From contig NC_064231.1 of assembly GCF_023101765.2 (NCBI RefSeq), positions 6,524,501-6,588,500 on the forward strand: a stretch of 64,000 nt of DNA, read 5' to 3'. Positions 50,946-62,100 of the stretch are shown in pieces (the stretch's first letter is position 1; each line of letters starts with the position of its first letter). The position numbers and the translations under genes were made by a program. The stretch comes from Spodoptera frugiperda. Lineage: Eukaryota > Arthropoda > Insecta > Lepidoptera > Noctuidae. The notes under the pieces are model-generated. The model ran no database searches. It saw nothing but the letters and a program-made list of their open reading frames with translations, and was not told the DNA's origin.

Positions 50946-51763
50946 TTACATGGGCGCGTGCATCGCTGCGCCTCTTTCCCGAACCTACGATGGTAGTAAC
51001 ACACTCCATGTGATTGTTCCGTGCGGCGTGGAGTGTTACTACGCTGTCGGGGGTGGGGGCGATGTCGGCTTGACGATCGCGATCTGTTCTGAGACCGCCT
51101 CGGCGATCTCTGGTTGCAGCGATGGTTTGATTGGGCTGCCTTGAGTTCTGCGATTTCCCTCGTTAGCATGTCGATTTTGTCTTCAAGACATGCAGGTGTG
51201 CGGGGGAATGTGGGGTTCTCGGTGACTGCAGCGACCGTGCCGTGAGGTTGTGTTTGTTCTAGAATTTTGTCCGCCATCATCGCTAGTTCGTGGATGTCGG
51301 AATGTTTCGCGATGTTATCGCTGACAGCGAGGACTGCGCGCACGGACTGGGGGAGGTGGTTGGTCCACATGATACGAAGCGCAGCGTCTGAGATGTTTTC
51401 AGCTGCGAGGTTCTTCATGCGGCGAAGTAACTGTGAAGGTTTTAAGTCGCCTAATTCCATCTCCGAGAGCAGCCTCTGTACTTGACGTTGCTCTGATTCC
51501 TCGTAGACCTGGAGTAACCTATTCTTCAGGGCTTCGTAGCGGTCTCTGTCGGGCGGGTGAAGAATTATATCGGAGATTTCGTCGAGGTCTTGTCGTTCCA
51601 GATGGCCGACGACAAGCTCGAACATAGCTTGGTCACCCTTCTTCTGTGGCGACATGATGGCTTCAAACTGGGCGAACCACAGCCGTATCCTGTCGCGCCA
51701 TATGGGTGGGATGCGCAGCGACGTCGACACGCTCGAGAGTTCCGGCGCTTTCTCGTTGGACAT
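50915..51763 (-). CDS. gag: Gag protein of the gypsy element
   Basis: 282 aa, uninterrupted, starting 63 nt after the primer-binding site. The capsid-like part begins with WRDRIRLWFAQFEAIM. It then has VVGHLERQDLDEISDIILHP and ELGDLKPSQLLRRMKNLA, a layout widespread in arthropod gypsy-type Gag proteins. A basic Arg/Ser-rich stretch (residues about 210-250) precedes a cysteine/histidine motif, CYYHRRFGKEAQRCTRPC, a variant zinc knuckle. It should package element RNA. No stop or frameshift is seen, so it may still be made. Confidence 0.85.
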   Translation of the reverse strand: MSNEKAPELSSVSTSLRIPPIWRDRIRLWFAQFEAIMSPQKKGDQAMFELVVGHLERQDLDEISDIILHPPDRDRYEALKNRLLQVYEESEQRQVQRLLSEMELGDLKPSQLLRRMKNLAAENISDAALRIMWTNHLPQSVRAVLAVSDNIAKHSDIHELAMMADKILEQTQPHGTVAAVTENPTFPRTPACLEDKIDMLTREIAELKAAQSNHRCNQRSPRRSQNRSRSSSRHRPHPRQRSNTPRRTEQSHGVCYYHRRFGKEAQRCTRPCNFQENARPEN

Positions 51764-51826
51764 TACGACGAGCTTGATTCTTGATTTTATTAGGAGGCGA
51801 TTCTTGAAGATCCGTCGACCGGCAGT

Positions 51827-51844
51827 ATCACGTCGGGGTCACCA
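51827..51844 (-). other. Primer-binding site, tRNA-Trp type
   Basis: In element sense TGGTGACCCCGACGTGAT, one base from the 5' LTR. It is an exact 18-nt complement of the 3' end of animal tRNA-Trp (ATCACGTCGGGGTCA plus CCA) as I recall that tRNA. It marks the start of minus-strand DNA synthesis. Confidence 0.85.
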
Positions 51845-51845
51845 C

Positions 51846-52644
51846 TTTAGGAGCTAGGTAGGAGAGCCTAGTGTCCTAATAGTTAGGGTTTCTTCTTAGA
51901 TAGTTGTTAATAAAACTCCGGCGAGAGATGAGTCAAGAATGTTCGATTTATTCCAGAACAACGCTTTTTATACTAATATTTACATATGTACAACAATATG
52001 TATATTTTGACCAATGGCGACGCGCCGGGGATCGCGAGACGCGCGGGGCGCGCAGCGCGCCTTTTGCACACGGCACTCTCGCTGGCGTGCCTATAAATAT
52101 TGTGTCGACCGCGTCCCGCGCCCTTTTGCCGCGCGCCGTCGTCGAGTGAAGATCGAAGATGAAGAACACACGTCGCGCGTCGGGTGCAGGTGCGCCGCCT
52201 CCGTCCTCGGGCTCCGCTGCCGCTTCGTGCTTGCATGCGCACCGCCTCCGTCGCCGGGCTCCGCTGGCGCTTCATGCTTGCGTGCGCGCCGCCTCCTTCG
52301 AAGCGACCACGCACGGCACGGTGTTGTGATAACAATGCTAGTGCCGCTGCGATGTTTCGTAAAACTGTCTTTTTCAAGACAATGCTTTTCCCCGTTTCTT
52401 GCTAACAGAGAGTCAAACGTCGCTTGGTAATTGGTATTGCTTGAGGTATGTGGTAACTGGTTAAGGTATATGGTTGGTAACTGAGGTAAGTATATGAATG
52501 GTAATTGGTAAGGTAAGTATATAAGGTTTGGTATTAAGGTATATAAGGTTTGGTATTAAGGTATATAAGGTTTGGTATTAAGGTATATAAGGTTTGTAAG
52601 GTAATGGGTATGAAGTAGGTATGTAGCCGTGCGGTGCGGCTACA
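51846..52644 (-). repeat. 5' LTR of the gypsy element
   Basis: 799 bp, differing from the 3' LTR at about eight positions by eye and with no indels. As an LTR it should hold the element's promoter, firing toward lower coordinates. Its outer edge lies 486 bp upstream of the TBC1D30 ATG, so it could influence that gene. Open frames inside it are by-products of its GC-rich block. Confidence 0.93.
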
Positions 52645-52648
52645 AAAT

Positions 52649-53130
52649 AAACTATGTACCTATGTATATAAAATTTGCCAACTTCTCCCACATAATATTC
52701 AGTGATCCTGCATGTATTATTGTAGAAAATACCAATGTTTGAACACAAATACCAATGCCCGCAGACCTTAAGCTCATTGGGCATGCATTCAAATGAATAT
52801 ATTAGTCGTTATCAACACTATCAGGAGCCAACCGACACAAACGAGTGGGTGACTATCGTACCTCCTCCCCCTACTGTGTCACTCACTACGCGACTGTTAA
52901 TAACTGCTCACATTTTAAACTTAATTATTAAACAATCCAGTGGCATAAAGCACGATACAGTGTAACGTAACCAAAAAGTCTAATAACATCAAAGATTAAT
53001 ATTCTTTTCTAAAGTCATATAGACAAGTCTAATCAATCAAAACATCAACAACTGTGGAATCAAAATAAATAAATAACAAAATATCACAACAATATAGTAT
53101 GTCAATCAATAAGTAAAAACAAATCACACA
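52649..53130 (+). promoter_or_regulatory. TBC1D30 upstream region
   Basis: 482 bp between the LTR element's right-hand duplication and the TBC1D30 ATG. It must contain the 5' UTR and core promoter of the long isoform unless those lie beyond the retrotransposon. No clear TATA box or X-box is visible. Confidence 0.4.
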
Positions 53131-56100
53131 ATGCAAACGATAAGCGTTCAGCAACCAATTAATTTGAAAGTCGTGAGGTTCGAGTTGGATTTTTCTGACT
53201 TAGTGAATGAAAACCCGAGCCCTGTGAGGAGGAAATCTAAGAAAATTAAGGTTCCGAAGATCAACAACAAGAAGCAATCTGCCATCCCGCCCCCGCCACT
53301 GTTAAAGATTACTTCTCAGGTACGCAATTGCTATTCAAAGGTAATGGAAAAATAATATATCGAAAGCTTCGAAGGGACGAGGAAATTGTATAAGATTTAT
53401 TTGCTTATGTACGGTACCTACATTGTTTGGCAAAAATAATTTGTGATTCATGTTCGCTCTCCGATACATTATATTAATTTATGCGCAGTAGACATATCAA
53501 ATTGTTTTGTACGCTGCTCATCTCCTTAGTTCCAAGAAGCTTCATTTTTCTATTATTTTTTTTTTTCATCTATTTTCCTCTATTATTCATTATCTTGGTT
53601 TCCTTCCTTCTTTTTCCAATACTATAACTCGTCCATTTATTAGTCATGTAAACATTTACATAAATTAAATAGAATATTTTCAATAACAGATTCAATACCT
53701 CGTTTAATATACAGCGTATCTTCCTGTGTTTTGAATTAATCCTTTAAGCCGATTGCCGATTGTATTAAGACTCTGCAAATAGGTCATACGTGGAATAAAT
53801 CTAAACCACTTTCATTCAGAGCTCTTTTATGAAAATAATTTTCTTATGGAAGCCGATGGTAGGTACCTATTGTTAAAAATCTGTTACATATATACGCACT
53901 GGATTTAACCATTATACTCTATTGTTACTAGGTTTTTCTCCTGTTGTGGGTGCATTTAGAATCAGACAAGTTCACATACACATGACATCCAGACCCAAAA
54001 CAACAATTTATGGATCATACTTAATAATATTGCCCCATGCGGGAATCGAACCCGATACACGTTTCGTGGAAAGCAAAAATTACTGATTCTCTTTTTTATT
54101 CCGTTTATTAACTTCTTGTTCATACCTATTTGAGTAAATTTATCTAAATATAAACAAATCATTTTATGTAGCTCTCTAATTTAATCACATTGTATTTTTA
54201 CAAACACAGAAACGAGCTGTTAAGGATTTAGTAGAGGATTTACTCGACGAATTGTATTCAAAACAAAGAGACTGGAGTGGAATCGACTGTAGTCAGTAAG
54301 TACTAAGTATTAAGGTATTTTTTTCTATACAAATATAAATGAGATGTCCATTTGCAAAATTGTCTGTTGATTAAAAAATCAACCTGTGTTTGACTGCGCA
54401 AATTCTCTGCTAATTTCGTTGGTTACCGGTGACCCTTATGGCATTTACTATGTTAAACATACAATTGAATTAAAGACCTCTTTGTAACAGCGAGATTTTC
54501 AATTATCTCCAAGCTTTGGTGTGAATATCAAATTAATATTTGCGATATAGTTTTCGCAATTTAGCTGATAAGTAAGTACAGATGATACCATTTTTTGGGC
54601 ACAAAAGGTGGCATCGAAATAAATCAGTTATGCCTTTTCAACACAATGTTTAGCGATGAAGACTGATGTCAATAAGACTATTAGAAATTAATACAGTTTA
54701 CAATCCAACAAATTATCTACTATTATTATTTATCTCCATACTTAGGTCCACATCAGCATCGTTTACTTCTTGCCAATCGAATTGTGGAGAGAAAACTGAA
54801 GCGATTGAACGAAGCTATTTGGAAGCTTTGGGTAAGTCCTTTTCTTATTAAAAGCACATAATATAGTGGTCATACTCATATGGCAAGCTTACAAGTTAAA
54901 AAAAACATTTAAGTAAGATTTTGGCGAATCCAATATTGCCAATTTGTTACTAAACATCTAATTCTATATTTCTAAGTACCTTCCTAACCTTTGGCTCTCA
55001 TTTCGCAAATAATGCCTTCAGGGTTTGACCTTTTGAATTACTTACTAAAGTGCCTGTTTACCTAAAGATAAATAAAAGCATTTTTGTATTTTCTCAATGA
55101 ATCTATATGCTTTACTAGAATCTATTATACCATTTAGATAAAACATAATGCATTATTAGCTCCCATTATATTTTATTTCAAAGATACGGTACTCACATTG
55201 TCATACATTTTACTTCTTAAAAGTCTACAGTAAAGATTATTACCACGTATATTTGTTACTACTTAATTAGAACATTGTTATAGATACCAAAGAACTTTGG
55301 GAGCAAAAAGTCGAATGGGAAGAAAGACTTCAAGCAACAGGAGAGAGACTTGCAAAGTACGTCCGAATTAGAGACCGCCTGCGAAGGCAACAGAACAGAA
55401 TATGCGCGGCTTTCACCGTTCTTTTACGACACATTAGTAAGTTTACCCATTAACTTAAAAACTTGTACTAAAATCTTCTCGACATTAACACAAGTTTCAT
55501 AGTCTTGTTGCCCATCCACCTTAATGCTAAACTTTCCAACAAACTGTCAAACAATCCCAGTCATTTCAAAACAAAGCTAGAAATACTTAGCACAGATTGT
55601 AATCATTGGTTTAAGTGATCAAGTTGCAGTGCTTCCAACAAACTTCTTAGACAGTTTTGTCTGTAAACTTTGTTATTCGCAACGTTCACTGATCGATACA
55701 TTTATTATATCGTCGTGTCAATAACTTAACGACCAAAGTGATAAACGACGAGCAAAACAACATTTTCTCAAAATTAATCACAGTTTAATGTCCGTGAAGG
55801 GCTTCCATAACTCGCAGAATCAAATTTCTATATTACTGCTAATGGATCGCGCATCTTCGTTAACCAATTTTACTATAATAACCTTGTACATTGGTACTAC
55901 ATTAAAAGCTCTTCATACAAGTACATCAGGTAAACAATGAATTGTTCCCTGAATTACATTTCCAATGAAACATTCATAGATAGTCGATATCACAACAGTT
56001 TCATTCATGGGAGCTTAAAATAGGTTTACGCATATCAAAGCGAAGTTTGCTTAGTATGGGGTGCTTTTCCCGTCTATCTGTTTCCGAAACTGACGTACAC

Positions 56101-59100
56101 AGCGGCGCTCAATCGATACGTAACGCACACAGGCACAAGTCCGGGGTTCCAGTGCGCATGCTTACAACCTCGTACCACGGAACCCTGTCACAAAACAACT
56201 CGACAAGAGTCTATTTTCCGTCGGAGCGTGCAGGCATTTGATTCCCGGTGTAAACTGAGGTCCTGATGTCCTATCCAGTATTGTGGTACGCGGTTGGAAG
56301 CCCCGCCGCTTCGTATCACGACTTTCCCAGTAAACATCACATCAGCTGGTCGACTACGCAGTCTCAAATGCTCTCGAGATATGGCTCATAATTTTTCGCA
56401 TTTTCATTACAAATCATTGATACCTTACTGTGAAGTTTGTGGTAAAGTTAGTTGTTAGCGCTAGGATGTCGTGTACGTATCCGCCTGCAGTGCCACTGCA
56501 TAGACTTAAGCCGTCAGGTCGTTAACTTAGTGCTTAGTGGTTATAAAGATATGCGTTTATTGTCAAATGCGTGCCACTTACAAGACAGATGAGTGCACTC
56601 CTAAACTCCCTGAGGAGCTTGGCAGGTGCATCGAAGGCCAGCTCAGGTATGTTGTTTCATTTATTGCAAAATGTTCGCAGTGCTCAAGAAATTACTCAAG
56701 AAACCTTTGAAGTACCGCGTTTGTGATCTTTGTTGTGCCTATCATAGACGATTCGTTTTAATGCTAAATACCTACTCGAACGACTTCTGTATCGATTCAT
56801 AATTTTATTACTTTAATATATTAATCACAAGCCTAATAGGCGCTCCTTCTTTATGCTCTGTACTAAATTGCTTTATTATGTAAATGAGTAGGCTCGAATC
56901 CGTCATTAGATGCTATTATGAAATTGTCGATTCCTAACTGATTGTTCTGAGTGTACGTTTCTGTGAAAACAATTGTGCGTACCAGGACTTAATTAATGTT
57001 ATGTTATGCAAGTACGTTCACAAAACTGTCCATTATAATGAGTTACGTATTAGGGGCTATTAACCAAATATTTTTATTATATTAAGTTCTCGTTATAGCG
57101 AGCATTACGTATAAGTTCTTATGACGTCATTTCAAAACATAAATAACATAGGTTATATTGCGTTCGAATGCTACCAATAGGTATAACCTATATGAGTTTT
57201 TAGGTTATGAAAACTTATGCCTTGAATCTAAAGTGCTATAATGCTGATTATGCCTTGAGTATATGAAGTAACGTATTTGCGGATAGTAGAACATATTTTT
57301 GATATTACATAAATAAAATCTTATCAATATATGTAACTTTATTTAAATTTAGGATTAATATTTGGGCGATAATTGCCTATTGCTATTTGTTTTTCTAAAT
57401 GTTCTGTTATGTGTGTTGAAATCCATATCATTAGTTCCAAAATACAATTTTATTAAGTTTATTAATAAAGCTAAGCCAAGTAGGCTCGTAGCAGGGATCG
57501 TATAAAGATCATATTCTTTATTCGTATGTCTCATAAAAGCAGGAAGCGTCGTAAGAAGTATGTAGGCAACTATTTTAGTACTTCCATGTTCGATTGGTAG
57601 GCATTTGCGCTTTGTGGTAGACATTCAATTTTGAATAGTAAACCGTGTCCGTCCGTGAGACTCCTATATTTTTTTGTATTTACGTAAACCTTGTCTAAAA
57701 TGCTAGGTTTTGAAAGAGGGAATAATTTGATAATGTTTGCTACATAGCAGGCGAAAGTGGTGCTCGTTTCGGAGTGACGCCGGGCGGAGGCGAAGGCCCG
57801 GGCGAGGGCGGCTACGCAGAGTGGCTGCATGCGATGCGCCTGGTCGCGCGCCTCCCCGCCGGCGTACCTCAACATTTCCGCAGAAAGGTACCACTATACT
57901 TACCTTAACTTAATCTATACTATCTATACTAATATTATAAAGCTGAAGACTTTGTTTGTTTGTTTAAACGCGCTAATCTCCGGAACTACTGGTCCGATTT
58001 GAATAATTCTTTTTGTGGCTTTAAAACATCACGCTATGACCAATAGGAGCCAAGCAGAGCGGGTGAAACCGCGCGGAAGTAGCTAGTTCATAAATAAACC
58101 CACATCTTCCTTTTATTGCTCTTATCCTTATTACTCGAGTGTTGGCACAATACCTCCTCTTTTCTCCTATTCTCCTAAATCAAATGTCAAGCAATTTTTT
58201 TCATGTCATTCTATTGTTTATACCTATCTTTTCGTCGGCCGTCCGCTCCTTTTCCATCTATCGATCTTTAAATTCAGCACTGTATTTGATGACGCGCACG
58301 TCACTCCTTCTCATAATATACCATGAGACACAACCAGTTACAAATCTTTCAAAATCAATCCTCATTTGGTTAACACTTCTTCCAAATGATTTCCTCACCG
58401 TATCATTCCCGTCGATTAAGCTATTTAATAAAAGTAGGAATAGGTAACTAGTATCTAGTAGCGTTTGATATGTAGTGGTAATAAAATAAAAATAGCTTAG
58501 GTCACCGTCCATCGATTCCACTGACCCACCGAAAATAATATTTGAAATAACAGAGGCTTGTTCTCTTTGTGAAAAACTCGAGTATGTACCGTACTTAGAT
58601 AACTATTCATAGAAATATTGGTAGCTCTGAAGTGAAAATATAAAGCAATAAAGCTTTTCCTATATGTAGAAACGATGTATGTAAAATAGTTTCTACGTAT
58701 TTCGTAAATAAACTTACTTGTGTGAAACTAAGTTATCATAATAAACTGAATATAGAGCTATACTGAACACATTACAGTTTATTTACTTTTAGTTTAACGA
58801 AGATATTCTCTGAACCTTCCTAAAGATCACTCGAGCGAACCTTTTGTAAATAAGTTACTATTGACGTCATTGCTATTTACATCTCTCCTGTAAGATCATG
58901 TATTGTTTGTTGACTTTCAGTTATACTTGATAGAAGCACCTTTGTAGTTTCGGCTTACACAATCTCACATACAAAATTGATCTAAAATTTGAGTTAATTT
59001 TTGACATTTCGAAAAAAAATGCGTTGTATTTCGTTGTGTGAGCAAGTTTACCGGAACCCAATTACCCAACAACCCTTTAAATTCTTAACCTCAAAAGGCC

Positions 59101-62100
59101 GGCAACGGACTTGTTACGCCTCTGGTGTTTCGGGTGTCCGTGGGCGGCGGCGATTGCTTACCGTCAGGTGATCCATCCGCTCGTTTACCGGTTTATAGCA
59201 AAAAAAAAACTATTGAATATTGTGAGTTTGAAAGCACCTTAATGAGGTAAGATTTCCTCATGTTTTTGTCAAACTCAATAGGTATGAGTTACCTACTTTG
59301 TAGAGGGTGGATTGACTTGGGCTTTATTGTGACTTCGAGTCCATTGTTTACCATTTCTCATCGCGGAATAGATGTGGCCGAACAAAGAGAATACTGCGGT
59401 CATTTCCACATCACGATGTAATCGGTACTAGATACATAAAATGTAATTTATCTTAAATTGTGTGCAATGGCGTAGATACATATTTACTTGTATTATTTCT
59501 TGCTTTTCTGTTTAACAAGTGATTTGATGTGAACTTGGAATTAATAATTTATGACCATTATTGTTAAGTAGTAAGTACGGAAAATAATGCCACAAATCAA
59601 ACAAATGTATAAAGTAGTGTAAATCAAAAACAAATTAAATTATTTTTTCCATTTCAATTACTTCTTCGACTTTTGTAAAAAATGTTAGTATTAGTAGAAT
59701 TTCGAATTAGATTTTAAGCGTGGCCTTTTTTGTTAACCCATTTAAAAAATGAGGAGAATCACAATTTAGGTGGTTATTTCTTTATGTATGTATTGTACAT
59801 TGATTACTTCGGGGTTCCTAACTTTCCGTCGGGTTCCAGACCAATATTAGGTAACTTTATGTCAGTTCCGTACATATTTTTTAATTCAGGAGTATTTTTG
59901 TTTTTGTGGTCTCAGTTATGGCTGACGTTGGCGGAGCGTCATTTGACGGCGAGGGGTATAGACTGGCCGTCTGCGGAGCGCGGCTGCTTCCGCGGCACTG
60001 CACAGCCCGATGACACCGAGCTTGGCGCGCAAATACTCAAAGTAAGCAATCACTAACCAAACCATTCAATAAATCTCATGCGTATAATTGTACCTTATAG
60101 ACGAAAATCTTAAATAAGTGTATTTTTTTACGTAATTCATAAACATTACAAACCCAATGTTAATAATCTAAGAATCTTTAAGAGTAGTTTATTTATTTAG
60201 GTAATCTTATTCATGTAAATAAAGGCATAGGTACATTTTGTCTTATTATCAAATAAATTGGATGTCTGTCTAGTCTAAGTCTAGTCTAGTCTGTGAAAAA
60301 AATAAGAATGCAGACGATCTATGGAGGTTGTCGGAGGGCAAGTAACTCGTTAGAATTTAATACAGTAGGTACTTAGTAACAAGATATTCTTGGTCAGATT
60401 AAAAGAGATTGTTGATTTATTTTTCTCAGTGAAACATGATATTTTACTAGGATTTACATCGCACTGGATGCTCTCTATTCTGCGGCGCAGAGGGTCGAGA
60501 GAATCAGGCGATGCTACGAAGAGTGCTATTGGCGTATGCGAGGTAATTCTTTCAATGATACAATAATTTTAATTGTGTTTTGGAGAAGACATTTGCAAAC
60601 AAAGTGATTAGGTACCATTTTATACATTATTTACTAAGAAACGGATAGCAGAATACTAGACCTTAACATTTAAAAGATTCAGTAATTTAATAGATATACG
60701 TATTTCTAGGTGGAATAAGGATGTCGGATACTGCCAAGGTTTCAATATGTTAGCTGCCATCATACTAGAAGTCATGGACAAATCAGAATCGGACTCGCTA
60801 AAGGTAAATACATTTTAAACTACACATATTTAATGTTTCTTCTTACTATCTTGAAATCTCTAGTCTCCAGAACTTATGTATCATTGTGTAGATTGCCCAA
60901 CTCTCCGTGATACTTAGTTTTATTATATCATGCTACAGAACATAAAGACGGAGTAAGTAACACCGCAGCAAAAAGCTAATATAATAAAATTTTGTTTACG
61001 ACCAACTAGAGGGGTTAACTAACAAAATAGACATCAAAGTAACTAACTAACTTCAAGAAACTCCGAAACTATTACGACTTTGTACAAAGGTTACCAAAAG
61101 CTGTTTTAACTTAACATTTACTTATTTAGGAAAATTTAAGATTTAGGATCCGCCGCTAGGCGTTCCGTGCACTCCTCAAACCACCACAGATGGGGCCCAG
61201 TAGATTTAAGCAACTGCTTCTCTCAAAAAAGACGCTTTTCTGCTGCAGTTGACGTTCTATTCTAATTGATGTTCATTTTATTTTATTTTGTAGGTAATGA
61301 TATACTTAGTGGAAGCTGTGCTACCTGAGGGGTACTTCGCAGACGACCTTCGAGGCTTGTCCGCAGACATGGCGGCGTTCAGGGATCTCCTTCGACTGCG
61401 CCTGCCTCGGTTAGCGCAACACATGGACCATTTGCAGAGGATATCTGATGGTAAGTTGTGTATCTAATAAGTAATGGAAGTATTATACGAGTAGTCAGGT
61501 CTTCACTGGTCATCAGTTCATCGTAAGACTAATAGATAAGTTGTTATCAATGGAATTGCTCTCTCTTCTTCTAGGTGGTGGTGTTGAACCGCCTCTACCT
61601 GATGTGTTTACCATGCAATGGTTCCTTACATTGTACGCCACCTGGCTGCCCAGGGAGTTTCTCTTGAGGATATGGGATTTGGTACTGTTGGATGGCAATG
61701 AAGTGCTGCTTCTAACCGCGCTGGCTATATGGGATATGCTCCAAGAGTAAGTTTGGTGTCATAATTTTCGTTATTTAGAAGAAATTCAACCTTACTATTT
61801 TGTAATAAATTTGAAAATCCAGCACAGATTTTTTTACAGTTTAGAAAAGTTTGATGTGCAAAGTTAAGCTATTTTCGATGTAGAAAAGGGACATACCATA
61901 TAAATGAAATGACTCGTTTCAAAGGAAATGCTTCATTTTGTTCAATCATTCTTTAACTTGGCCGATTTTATTGTCGAATGAAACCAATATGCGCTCTTTA
62001 TTATTGAAATAAATTGCTAGCATAAAAGTTTACAGTTAATGTTATAGGCTAACGCGTAATTTTATCCTTAAAATACCCATTAGATTTATATACAGCGTCC

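Larger units (their letters stand above)
46739..52644 (-). mobile_element. Ty3/gypsy LTR retrotransposon, young, disrupted by a MITE
   Basis: A 5906-bp element on the minus strand, flanked by the 4-bp duplication AAAT (46735-46738 and 52645-52648). It has two 799-bp LTRs and a tRNA-Trp primer site next to the 5' LTR. A gag frame (51763-50915) is followed in the -1 frame by protease-RT-RNase H (from 50945) and integrase (to 47533). The order protease, RT, RNase H, integrase places it in Ty3/gypsy. I count eight substitutions between the LTRs (about 1%), so it inserted recently. It is no longer intact: a 252-bp hAT-like MITE lies inside the RNase H region. No env-like frame is seen. Confidence 0.95.

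Noticed and set aside
54030..54060. Possible tRNA gene (GGAATCGAACCCGATAC, a B-box complement)
   Set aside because: No cloverleaf around it. It is most likely a small fragment of a tRNA-derived SINE in a TBC1D30 intron.
61140..61260. GC-richer intron block considered as an extra TBC1D30 exon
   Set aside because: It has no frame joining the flanking exons, whose phases already match each other. Possibly a repeat fragment, family unknown.
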